From positions 70,867,501 to 70,931,500 of the forward strand of contig CP136890.1 of the NCBI GenBank assembly GCA_034359265.1: a DNA stretch of 64,000 bases. The letters are read 5' to 3'. This DNA is from Canna indica. Taxonomy: Eukaryota > Streptophyta > Magnoliopsida > Zingiberales > Cannaceae. Positions 43,985 to 54,881 of this stretch are shown piece after piece. The stretch's first letter is position 1, and every line of letters starts with the position of its first letter. Below the pieces are notes generated by a model, which was not told where the DNA came from, ran no database searches, and saw nothing but the letters and a program-made list of their open reading frames with translations. The translations under genes and the position numbers were made by a program.

Positions 43985-44455
43985 TAGATTTATTACAAAG
44001 GCCAAAATTTGGGATATGTTGCTAAGCCATTGCTGAAGACCATCAGCAACGGCGAGCAACGGCCGTGCCCGTTGCAATGCTGCCATGGCAGAAGAGCGCA
44101 TCGCTAATAACTTAGTAACGAATCAACAACGGCCGTTTCAGTCGTTGCTAATAACATTATCAGCAACGGTTTCGCAACGGGTCGCATCTGTTGTTGATAT
44201 CATTATCATTAATGGCTTAGCAACGTCGTGCTCATGTTGTAGACATTTTTTTATCAGCAATGGTTCCGCAATGGCCCCTCGATTGTCGCGGATATTGACA
44301 TCAACAATGACCTCAAAGCCGTGGTAAAGCCGTTGCTAAGCCGTTGTTGTAGGTCATCAACAACGACTTTGAGGTTGCAGCCCAAGAAATACGATACGCT
44401 TTCAGCAACGACTTTCAAGATGATCGTGGAAAAGCCGTTGCTGACGATGTTAACC
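43985..44455. repeat. Scattered GCAACGGC / GCCGTTGCT motifs
   Basis: More than fifteen copies of a short motif (AGCAACGGC, CAACGGCCGT, AAGCCGTTGCTAA) in both orientations. This looks like the subterminal region of a CACTA-type transposon and probably marks the left end of the broken element whose transposase lies at 48510-50930. A terminal CACTA sequence was not found. Confidence 0.5.
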
Positions 44456-44715
44456 TGTAATTGGAAAATTTCAAAATTAGAAATTTTCATTGATACATTT
44501 ATATAAATCATGATACATAACTCACATACCCACCATACACACACCCGCATCTAGATATACATACAGACATCCATACACAAATATATATATATATATCAAA
44601 ATAATTATATTTATAAATGATATCCATAATCGTATAAAAATTATACGAAATCAAAATAATCGTATCAACACGATACGAATCAATATCAAAACATAGCATC
44701 TCCAAGGTAATGTCT

Positions 44716-44747
44716 AAGTAACAAGTAACAAGTAACAAGTAACAAGT
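44716..44747. repeat. 7-bp tandem repeat (AACAAGT)n
   Basis: Four to five copies of AGTAACA/AACAAGT, with two more separated units to 44780. Confidence 0.8.
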
Positions 44748-44796
44748 CAATATCAAAGTAACAAGTCAATCAAGTCAAGTTATAAACAATAAAATC

Positions 44797-45800
44797 TTAC
44801 TGCGGTGGTGGAGGAAGGTCGAGATCATACGACAAGGTCTGGAGTACTTGAGTGTACGTTGGCGTGGATAGGGTCGATGACGATGGATATGATGTCAAAG
44901 GCATGCCAACTCCTGTATAAGCTGAGATGTTGCGTAACATAGCATGGATCCCTGCCAATATCTGACTCTGATGTGCAATCGTCTCCTCTAGTGTTGCTAT
45001 CCTCTTGCTATGATCATTAGTCCTGGAGGTGCAGGGTCGCTCACGGCTGCCGAAGGGGTCAATGCCCAAGTTGCCCGAGCATGGCTCGCACATGACCACT
45101 ATCTGCAAAGCCATAGATGTGATCGTGGTCCCAGTCACCTACAGCCTCGACCCATGCTCCTGCGTCAAAGTCCTACGGGATGCCCCCGCGTTGCGTCACC
45201 GTCTGAGTGTAGGTCTCCTACACGAGTTTGGTTTTTGTTTCATATTTTTCCTAAAACTTATATAAATAAATAATGCATAATTGAAACAAATATACTTACC
45301 ATGGTGACTGCAGCGTGGGTGTCGATGTACTCCCCCGCCCATGTTCTCGATGGTGGGTCTGCTCGAACACCTCCATCGGGGAGGGTCGCTGGAAAGACCC
45401 GTCAAGCATCACCGTCATCTACATTTATGAAACAAATACATTAATTAGTACACAAAGTAACAAATATAATATATAATTGAAATTAAGGTATAATACTTAC
45501 CATACGACTCGCGTGCACTACAGATGATATAGAGTTGCCAGTGTGACGCGCTCGTCCCCTGGATATGTGGTTTCTAGCCGCAGTCCTAGATACCTCCCGC
45601 CATCGCTCCGTCGACCATATCGCCACGAGCTGATCCCAGATATCCGGAGTAATCCACTGAGGGCCGTATCCCCTAGTCTCCGCTATGTTGTGGCTGCAGC
45701 TTGGGTCATCACCTGTGTCTGGGCCTGCCCCGGCTAGTAGTTGTACCTTTGTCTAGAAATGGCCTCGATCCCACGCATTGTAAATGAAGGGCCTTTGGTC
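44797..45800 (-). pseudogene. CACTA accessory ORF (plant Transposase_24-like), broken
   Basis: Minus-strand fragments: RHTGNSISSVVHASRM (about 45500), DGGVRADPPSRTWAGEYIDT (about 45345), a disrupted middle, and a C-terminal heptad-like ATLEETIAHQSQILAGIHAM (about 45000). This order resembles the second protein of En/Spm elements. Identification is moderate because only short blocks are readable. Confidence 0.5.
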
Positions 45801-45879
45801 ATTTGATCATGTATAGCGAGCTTGCAAAATAATAATGTGAGTACTAATATTAATCATCATGTATATAAAAAATTGGGTA

Positions 45880-46405
45880 AATAGTAAAAACATTCATTGA
45901 ACTATATTTGATCTATTTGCAATTACCCCGCATGAACTTTGAAATTAGACAAAAAATGGACTAAACTTTATGAAACTCACAAAAACACCCTCTTTGTTAA
46001 CTAAATGTTATTTATTTAACATAATCTTTTTTAAAATGACACATGACAACTTTTTATTGGTCAAAATATTAAAAGATAAATAAAAAAATTAATTGAAAAA
46101 TTAATAAATTAGGAATTATAAAATATGAATTGCTAGGAAAGTTAATTAGGAAATAAATTCAAAGTTAATATTTCTTAATTTTTAATTTATTAACTTTTCA
46201 ATTAACTTTTTTTATTTATCTTTTAATATTTGGACAAATGAAAAACTACCACGTGTTATTTTAAAAAAGATTATGTTAAATAAATAACATTGAGTTAATA
46301 TAGGGGTATTTTTGTTAGTTTCATAAAGTTTAGTCATTCTTTTGTCTAATTTCAAAGTTCATAGGGGGTAATTGCAAATGGATCATAGTTCAAGGGAGGT
46401 TTTTG
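45880..46405. mobile_element. Foldback MITE, about 525 bp
   Basis: Arms of about 220 bp are inverted copies: left TTGAACTATATTTGATC, TTTGCAATTACCCC and CATGAACTTTGAAATTAGAC; right GTCTAATTTCAAAGTTCAT, GGGGGTAATTGCAAATGGATC and ATAGTTCAAG. The centre is AT-rich. No coding capacity. A target duplication could not be fixed. Confidence 0.75.
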
Positions 46406-46643
46406 CTTTTTATTTTAAATACGTACCTCAAACTGGCACCAGAGCATGTCCATGTGCTGACGGGGCACGCGAGACTATGTGGGCCATGCCCAATGCATGT
46501 ATCGTCGGATCATCCCGATATAGTCCTGGGAACATCCTCCTGCTCGAACCCGCACAACAAAAATAAAGTACTATATTATTTTATGATATAATGAATTATA
46601 TATAATTCATAATTCATAATACATTACCGCTCCCCAATCACAC
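46406..46643. other. Short linker inside the broken CACTA element
   Basis: Non-coding as far as I can tell; minor frames show no family resemblance. Confidence 0.35.
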
Positions 46644-46646
46644 TAA

Positions 46647-48189
46647 GAGGGCGTTTGGTTGCCCGCAAGTGCAAATGCTGCAAAATCTATTTGCATGCAA
46701 AAGCAATTGCCCGCAAATAAATTTTGCAACCTACCGTTTGGTTGCCCGCAAGTAGAGTTGCAACTTCTATTTGTAAGCATTTGGTTGGCCGGAAATCGAA
46801 GTTATAATTACACTTGCAACTTGCAACGTGCAACCTGCATCTTACGAAATTTTTCGGGCCGGGTCGGGCATGAATTTTCTCAGGTCGGGTAGAGCCGGGC
46901 CGGGCCGAACGTGCACGAATTCTTCCGGGCCGGGCACAAACTTTTTCGGGCAGGGCCGAGCACGAAATTTTCGTGTCGGGTCGTGCACAAATCTTTTTGG
47001 GTCGGGGGGGGGCACGAATTTTTTCGGGTCGGCCTGAGCCGGACCGGGACAGGCTGGGCCTGGCCGAGCAAGAATTTTTTTAGGCCAGGTCGGGCACGAA
47101 ATTTTTTGGGCGGGTCGGACATGAATTTTTTCAGGCCGTGCCAGGTATGATTTTTTTTGGACCGGGCCAGGCACGAATTTTTTTGGGTTGGGACAAGCCG
47201 AGCATTGCACAAATTTTCTTGGCAGGGCTGGGCCGAGCACGAATTTTTTTCCAGGTTGGACATGAAATTTTCCTGGCCAGGTCGGGACACGAACATTTTC
47301 GAGTCAGCCGAGGCAATAATTTTTTCGGGTAGGGTAGGGCCAGGACGACCACGAATTTTTTCGGGCCAGGCCGGGCACAAATTTTTTCAGGCTGGGCTCG
47401 GCACGAAATTTTTCATGTCGGGTCGAGCATAAATTTTTTGGGCTGAGCCTGGGACAAATTTTTTTGGGCCGGGCCAAAAACTTAGGCCCGACACAATTTG
47501 TCAGACCTAATCTGATAAATATATTAAGTTTTATTTTTTTCGGGCAGGGCCGGGCCGACTGCGAATTTTTTCGTGCGAGGCTGAGCATGAATTTTTTCGG
47601 GCATGGCTGGGTATAAGTTATTTCGGGCCTGGCCGGGCACAAATTTTTTTGGGCTAGGCCGGGCACGAATTTTTTCGGGCCGGGCTGGACAAATTTTTTC
47701 GGGCCGGGTTAGGCATAAATTTTTTGGGCTGAGCCTGGGACAAATTTTTTCGGACCGGGCCGAAAACTTAGGCCAGTCACGATTTGTCAGACCTAGTCTG
47801 ATAAATTAATAATTTTTAATTTTTATATAATACTGAAAATATATTTAAAAAAATCTATCAAACGACATTAGATGTAAAGTCTGACACTACCATCGCTTTC
47901 AGCGCGCGAAAACCTACAACTTTGGTATTTATCTCGTCTTCATCCGACGACTCAACATCGCCAAAATTAATTATTTTTCAATACTTAAATTATTGCTTTT
48001 CAGCCCGCAATCTTGTATTGCGGGCTTTTTGGGCTGCAATTCCACTTGCGGCCCGCAAATAATATTAGAAATACAAATTGCAACTAGTAAATGCTGCAAA
48101 ATAATTTTGTAGCCAACCAAATAAATTTGTTATCTAAATGCTGCAATTAGAGTTGCAGCATTTGCACTTGCGGGCAACCAAACGCCCCC
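46647..48189. mobile_element. PIF/Harbinger-like element filled with a minisatellite, 1543 bp
   Basis: Left end GAGGGCGTTTGGTTGCCCGC, right end GCGGGCAACCAAACGCCCCC, inverted over at least 36 bp with one mismatch, and the target duplication TAA on both sides (46644-46646 and 48190-48192). Subterminal parts repeat TTGCAACT and GCAAATGCTGCAA motifs. The interior is dominated by a GC-rich minisatellite. No transposase. The block 47875-47945 resembles 850-920 in the element at 479-1142. Confidence 0.88.
46850..47785. repeat. GC-rich minisatellite, unit about 28-32 bp (GGGCCGGGCACGAATTTTTTC)
   Basis: Nearly thirty imperfect units alternate GGGCCGGGC-type and ACGAATTTTTTC-type halves. The unit carries no stop in several frames, so six overlapping frames up to 166 codons are open on both strands; their products would be Pro/Gly/Lys/Phe repeats (KKFVPGPA) and are not believable proteins. 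The motif ACTTAGGCCCGACACAATTT occurs at two sites (47490 and 47770), suggesting an internal duplication of about 280 bp. Confidence 0.85.
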
Positions 48190-48192
48190 TAA

Positions 48193-48509
48193 TAAGTTCA
48201 TGTGACTCCGTGGCTGGTGGAGGCTGCCACCTGTTCGGCCCACGTGGCCGCCTATGTCTGGATGAACTAGCCTCGGTGGTAGGAGGATCAACGACAAGAG
48301 CAAGTGCGGCAGACTATGGAGTCTCACCGATCGGAGACTCTGAAGCTCCTGGTCGACGATAACCTCGACCCACCGTAGCTGTCGAATAAGCATATAATTA
48401 GATTATATATATAGTAGAGACAAATTTAATAGAAGATATATACTTTACAATTATTCCTCATCATATGAGTAATAGTCTTGCAATTCTTCTTCTTCATCTT
48501 CTTCAAATT
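48193..48509. other. Non-coding linker of the broken CACTA element
   Basis: No readable domain. Contains CTTCTTCATCTTCTTC near 48490. Confidence 0.35.
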
Positions 48510-50930
48510 CTACTTTTCATCTCTACCTTCCTCAACTTCATGATTGTCATCATCAACATAGTCAACTTGTAAATGAACTAACTCCGTGTCCCCTTCCTCG
48601 AGTATTGAAATAATACGGTCTACTGCGGGAGGATCCCGTTCTTGATAGAAATCATCTGTCACATCAGGTATCGGCTCATTTTCTCCTGCTACCGGATCAA
48701 TTCTTCCTCTAGCTTTAGTCTTACAGACTATACGCCAAGCTGTTCTATCTTTATTTCGAGCCGAATACTTTGCATAATATACTTGTTCGGCTTGTGATGC
48801 CAATATAAAAGGCTCATTTGCTGCCAATTTTGATTTCTAATTAACATCGACAAGTTTGTATTTCGGATGAACTTTCATGCCCCTATCTGTTGTATCGAAC
48901 CAATGACATTTAAATAGGATAATTGATTTCAAGCCAAAGTAGTGTAATTCTATCACTTCTTCCAACAGTCCATAAAATCAATATCACATTCAACATACGT
49001 TGTCCCTTTCACGCAGACCCTGACATTCATAGTCTTCTTTGTAAATGCATATTGAACTGTGTGAAATTTATACTCATTAACATAATATCCGCTATAACAC
49101 GACACTAGTCACGATGGTCAACTAACAAACTCAAATATTTTCTCATATATTTCAGCTTTGTGATCTTTGCTGTAAGCTCGAAATCAAGTAGGGAAATCAC
49201 GATTCCGCAATCTCTCCAATTCATAATCATGGTGAATAGAGTATTTTTGCACCATCTCAATGTCAAATATTTCAATGAATTGTTCAATCTCTGGACAATT
49301 GAGTAATACATACAATTGCGTCAAATGGTACTCTTTGTCACTTAAGTGCCGAGATGGACGAGAACCAAAAGCACGACCAGAGTGACATAATATTTAAACG
49401 TCCATCTGAATGTCTATCTCCCCCGTCGTCGTTACGTGAAAGATGATCAAATCTTGTATGCACGATCGATTCAAAGTAAAATGAGCAGAATGTTGAAATT
49501 TCTTGGATGATATACGATTCAGATATTGATTCTTCAATAATTGCGGTGTTCTTTACTTTTTTTCTTCAAATGATTCATGTATCTTTCAAATAAGTACATC
49601 CACCGGTATTGAATGAGGCCAACAACTCGTGTCTCGTATGCCAAGTGTATCGATAGATGCTTCATCGAGTCAAAAAAGACAGGAGGGAAAAACTGCTCCA
49701 GCTTGCATATAGTCAACATACCCCAAATATTATTAGGTAGAAGATCTCGGAATGCAATCGGAAGCAATCTCTACATGAATACATGACAATCGTGGCTCTA
49801 CATCCTTGATATTTTGCAATCATCGACGTTCACACATCGAGATAAGTTTGAGGCATATCCATCGGGTAATCTGAGTTCTTTGATCCATTGACAAACATCT
49901 TTCATTTGTTGTTTATTTAACACATACGGGGGCCTTCGACTTCAGATGTCGTCCGTTGACCTCTTGTAACTCCAACTCCAGCCTCTTACAAAGTATTTTT
50001 AGATCATGTCGGGCCTTGACCTTATCTTTAGTTTTCTCGAAAGCATTCATCAAAGTGTTAAAAAATTTATCAAACACATTTTTCTCAATGTGCATGACGC
50101 CCAAATTATGCCGAATTAGTTATGAACTCGAATACGACAATTCCCAAAAGATACTTTTTTTCACCCAGTTATGTGTTTGACCAAAGCCCGACACTATTTC
50201 ATTCCGACCAAACACTATCTCTAAAAGTGCTCAAACACATGCTAACATTTGTTCACCAGACAACATCGATGGTGGCTCATCTCTTTCGACTATGCCCTTA
50301 GTAAATTTATTACGATTCCTTCGATACTGATGGTTAGCCGGTAGGAATCGACGATGACAATCAACGAATGAGATTTTCCGTCCATTCTAAAGACTGAATG
50401 ATTTAGAGTGTTCCATACAATACTGACAAGAGAGTCAGCCGTGAGTGCTCCAACCAGACAACATGTCATAGTTCGGGAAATCATTGATTGTCCACAAGAC
50501 CGCAGCTTTTAAAGTGAAGTTTTGCTTCTGGTGACAATCATAAGTTTTAGCTCCCTTAGTCCATAATGTTTTCAATTCATCTATTAGGGGTCTGAGAAAC
50601 ACGTCAATTTCTTTTCGCGGACCCTTAGGACCCTGAATAATCATTGAAAGATAAATAAATTAATCTTTCATACACATTGATAGCGGCAAATTATAAACTA
50701 TTAGCAGCACTGGCCAAACTGAATAAGGAGTTGCAGAATGACCAAACAGATTAAAACTATCCGTGCATAATCCCAATATGATATTTTTAGTATCCCCAGC
50801 AAATGAAGGATAACATCTATCCAAATATTTCTATGCTTCACTGTCGGATGGATGAGTCATTACTGTGTCATCACAACTTTTTGCATGCCAACTCATGTAG
50901 GGGGCTGTCTTTTCTGACACGAATAATTTT
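48510..50930 (-). pseudogene. CACTA (En/Spm) TNP2-type transposase, broken, with DUF4218 and DUF4216 regions
   Basis: Reading the minus strand: TNP2 begins near 50930 with DSPLHELACKKL and LFGHSATPYSVWPVLLIVYN, then KGPRKEIDVFLRPLIDELK and KAAVLWTINDFPNYDMLSGW (50640-50440), a Cys/His part related to CQYCMEHSKSFSL, and MHIEKNVFDKFFNTLM (50100). A DUF4218 part follows (49767-49560) with PIAFRDLLPNNIW, LEQFFPPVFFDSMKHLSIHL and QYRWMYLFERYM. DUF4216 closes it (48910-48510) with FILASQAEQVYYAKYS. Many stops; the N-terminus is cut by LTR sequence around 50950. The protein would excise and reinsert CACTA elements; this copy is inactive. Confidence 0.85.
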
Positions 50931-51084
50931 TAAAGCCTCAGTGTTACTGGAAAATACCAAAGAATCTTAAACAAGATATTTTTCTGTCGGACCGATTTCT
51001 TCTGCTTGTAACGAGGATGTTCACATACATAACATTTATCCAACTACGAAAATACCCCCAAAATCTTTGAGCCAAGAAGGGGGG

Positions 51085-52958
51085 TGGCACAACAAGGGTT
51101 GGGCAGCCATGAACACCCCCAAAATCTGATCCGATGAAAACACGATGTCGATTACAAAACCCTCGACATAAATCTTCAAAACGATACGAAGACAACGAGC
51201 TAAAAATCCACAGATCCCCTTGACATAGGCATGAATATGAGGAAAACAGGGAAAAAGAAGACAAATCCACTCACCTTTTCAGGGAAAACGAGAGGGAAGA
51301 AGACCACAGGATCCTCCTTCGATCGGCGCCGACGAACTCACAGATTCCTGCCTCGAATCGTCTTCTCCTCCTCACCAAAGGGGCGGCGCCTCCTCTCTCT
51401 CTCCTCCTAGGGTGGCGTGCGGCTAAACCTGTAGCAGTGGGCCACTTGGTCTTTTTATGGACCCTGTTAGTGTCCAAATGACCAAAACGTCCATAGTTTG
51501 GTTATCTAACTTAAATAGCTCATATCTAACCCATTCTAGCTCCGATTTGAGTTTTGATTGAACCACTAAATTCATCTCGAGACCCTCTATCATCCTAGCA
51601 TGCTAAATAACAGAGATAGTTTAAATAGAATTTTCCTAATTTTTTCCTCGTTAAAAAAGCTTACCCGGGTCTATCTCAGAGCTTTCCGCCAATCTGCGCT
51701 AACTCAGGCCCACGGTCCCTTGCTTAAGGATAAAATATTGATTTATGATTTTTTGGCATTACACCTAAAAGAAATAAAATGCCGAAGCATCGACCTGAGT
51801 CTACATGACTCATTAACTCAAAGAAAAGAGAAAAAACTCAGGTATCCCTCTCGACCACGACATGTCACGAGACCCACTGCCCTGCCGCCACCAGCAGCGC
51901 TACTACAACACGGTACCTCTCTGATCAAGCTTAGGTGCTGTAAAATAATAGAAATGAGGGGTAAGTCCAACTAAGACTTAGTGGGTAGATCAATCCTCGA
52001 TTCCTCCACATCATCATCATGCAATAACGAAGCATAATAAAAAGCAGTAAATAACATCATAACATAATAAGCATATCTACTACTCTACGCATGCTAACCA
52101 CATCCATCATAGATAAAATATCATAATGCAATATCACATCCACATGAATGATCTCCGGACCCGTCGGCCCCTCAAGCCACATAGGGTAGGTAGACGGTGT
52201 GGCCTCCGAACTACCACCTAACTCAATGTCATCTCTTTGGGGCATGCACACCCCTCACCGGCACTGGCTCTTACAAATCGTCTCTTTGGGGCATACATTC
52301 CCCTTATCGGTCGGGGCTCCGGACTGTCTCTTTGGGGTATGATCTCCTCTCACCAGTCAGACTTCCGGAATAAGGCCAACGCTATCTCTTCGGGGCATAC
52401 CCTCCCCTTACCAGCGAGGCTATCGGGAAATGCACAAGCACATCACACACGTAGTTATGATAATAAGCATAAGATGCACTATCAGTATATAACAAGCTAG
52501 GTTAAGGACATACCTCAACCTCCACCTCCTCAAGTCATAATCACAATCACACATGTATATAACAATATAACATGGAATGTATAGATCATAAATAAAAGGT
52601 ACAATACATCCAATAGAGTAGGGAAAAGAGAACGAAAAACATGTATAATAATCCCTAAAACAGGGAATCACCACCCAACAATCCTACGCAATTTTAACCC
52701 ACCCTTGGTGACCCTAGCCGAGTACCCTAAGGGCAAGGAAGGTTCGGCCCCCTTAGGTGTCCTTAGGGTTGGCCCTTTTGAATGACAAATTAGGGTCCTA
52801 ATGTCTCTAGGTGTTCCTAGGGCCCTTAATTCCTAGGTATAGGTTCCTATAATATTTATATAATTAGGAATAAATTCAACATACCCTAAAGTGAAATCCC
52901 TAGGTGTGATAATATGTTAAAAAACCTAAAAATCCTTCATTTAGGTTGCCGACCACCC
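51085..52958 (-). repeat. Rearranged LTR sequence at the 3' side of the Gypsy element
   Basis: Compared with the 5' LTR (56680-58928), the plus-strand order is: a part like 58210-58928 first (51085-51763, ending GGCATTACA), followed directly by parts like 56884-58070 (51764-52958). The LTR 3' end (about 200 bp next to the primer site) is missing. Two LTR copies joined end to end with a deletion at the junction would give this. At 52958 it is fused to pol, with the integrase region lost. Confidence 0.7.
52226..52435 (-). repeat. Four tandem units of about 50 bp inside the Gypsy LTR
   Basis: Units begin TCTCTTTGGGGCATGC, TCTCTTTGGGGCATAC, TCTCTTTGGGGTATGA and TCTCTTCGGGGCATACC, each followed by CCCTCACCGG-like sequence. 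The same four units recur in the other LTR at 57350-57545. Confidence 0.85.
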
Positions 52959-54881
52959 TAGTATAAGTGGAACAGTGGGCCACCTCTAGTACCCGCTTAC
53001 GGATTTCTGCCATGTCTGGTAGCACAATCTTGTCTCTGTATTTGAGAATCCCCTCGGAGTCGACCTTGAAACCCTCTGCATCACCTCTTACAGCCAGATC
53101 CTTCATCAGGGATCAAAAAGCATCCTCACCCTGAGCCGTTCGTAGCATATCAACCAAAGTGGACTGTACACACATGTGTGCCACCAATCCACCTGAATCA
53201 GCTACAGATAACAAATCCCCTGGGCCCAAGCTTACCGCCAGCTCTCTAGCCAGGGATCTCCTACTCACGGCCAAGTGGGCTAAGCTACCCATCGACTTTC
53301 TACTCAAAGCATCTGCTACTACATTTGCCTTCCCCGGGTGATATTGAACAGTGGAGTCATAATCTTTCAATAGCTCAAGTTATCTCCGCTGCCTCAAGTT
53401 CAGATCCTTCTCAGAAAGCAGATACTGGAGGCTCTTATGATATGTGAATATTTTATATGCCTCCCCATATAAATAATGACGCCATATATTCAAGGCAAAG
53501 ACTATGGCCGCCAACTCCAAATCATGAGTCGAGTAGTTCTTCTTATGGGTTTTCAATTGCCTGGATGCTTATGCGATCACCCTGTCGTGCTGCATCAGAA
53601 CGTACCCCAGTCTGACCCCAAAAGTATCACAATAGACTATAAATCCTCCCGACCCCGACGGTAGTGCCAGTATAGGAGCGGTAGTCAGGCAATCCTTGAG
53701 CTTCTGAAAGCTCTCCTCGTATTTGCCATCCCAGATAAATTTTACTTTCTTCTGAGTTAGGCGCGTGAGCGGGGCGGCAATCTTGGAAAAATTCTCTAGG
53801 AACTTTCTGTAGTAACCGACCAACCCTAAGAAGTTGCGGATCTCGATCATGCTGGTCGGCCTCTCCTAGTTTTGAACTGCCTCGATCTTTGCAGGGTCAA
53901 CTTTTACACCATCCTGGGATACAATGTGCCACAGGAATCCCACACTGGTCAACTAGAACTCACACTTGGAAAACTTTGCAAAGAGCCGGTGTTGTCTAAG
54001 GGTCTCTAGAACAGCCCTCAAGTGCTCCCTATGCTCCGCCTCGCTCTTGGAATATACCAGAATGTCATCAATGAAAACTATGACGAATCTGTCCAGGAAG
54101 TCCTTGAACACTCGGTTCATCAGCTCCATGAAGGCTGCAGGGGTGTTAGTAAGCCCAAAGGACATGACCAGGAACTCATAGTATCCATACCGCATCCTGA
54201 AAGCAATCTTCTGAATATCCCGATCTCGGATCCTCAATTGGTAATACCATGACCTCAAATCAATCTTTGAGAACCATTGAGCCCCCTGCAACTGATCGAA
54301 TAATTTATCAATCTTGAGAAGCGGGTATCGATTCTCATCACCTTATTGAGCTGTCGGTAATCAATGCACATCCACATGGATCCATCTTTCTTTTTCACAA
54401 ACAACACCAGCGCCCCCTAGGGTGAGACACTTGGGCGAATGAACCCAATGTCTAACAGCTCCTGCAACTGAACTTTAAGCTCCCCCAGCTCAGCGGGTGC
54501 CATTCGATATGGAGGAATCGATATAGGCTTCAACCCCGAATGCAGCTCAATACAAAACTCGGTCTCCCGCACCGGTGGTAGTCCCAGTAACTCCTCAAGA
54601 AACATGTTTGGGAAGTCCATGACGACTGGTGTACTCTCTATGCTGTTGGCCGAGCCCTCGCTGGTAACGTTTGCAGAGACAAAAGCCAAGAAAGATTGAC
54701 AGCCACCCACCATCAGCTTACGGGCTTGGAGAGCAGAGATCATCCTGATAGAGTCCCCCCTCCCATCATCCTGAAAGGTAAAGGGTGGTATCCCCGGCTT
54801 GCAAAATATGACCACCTTTGTCCTATTATTGAGTGTCACATAATGGGCTAATAGCCAATCCATGCCCATAATTACATCCAA
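52959..54881 (-). pseudogene. Gypsy pol: reverse transcriptase and RNase H, integrase missing
   Basis: Reading the minus strand: the linker PNMFLEELLGLPPVRETEF, reverse transcriptase with KPISIPPYRMAPAEL, a stop near 54417, [16 protein letters not shown], then [20 protein letters not shown] and the intact catalytic FIDDILVYS (about 54090). RNase H follows (53850-53113) with NFLGLVGYYRKFLENFS, a stop region and [20 protein letters not shown]. The integrase zinc-binding start is KRVLEVAHCSTYT, after which pol is cut. This order and the RT motifs are of the Gypsy family. Confidence 0.88.

Noticed and set aside
46842..47666. Several long overlapping frames (up to 166 codons) on both strands
   Set aside because: They follow the minisatellite unit, encode only KKFVPGPA-like repeats and have no start context or homology.
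46850..47785. Regularly spaced repeats reminiscent of a CRISPR array
   Set aside because: Units are imperfect and adjacent with no unique spacers, and the DNA is from a plant nucleus.
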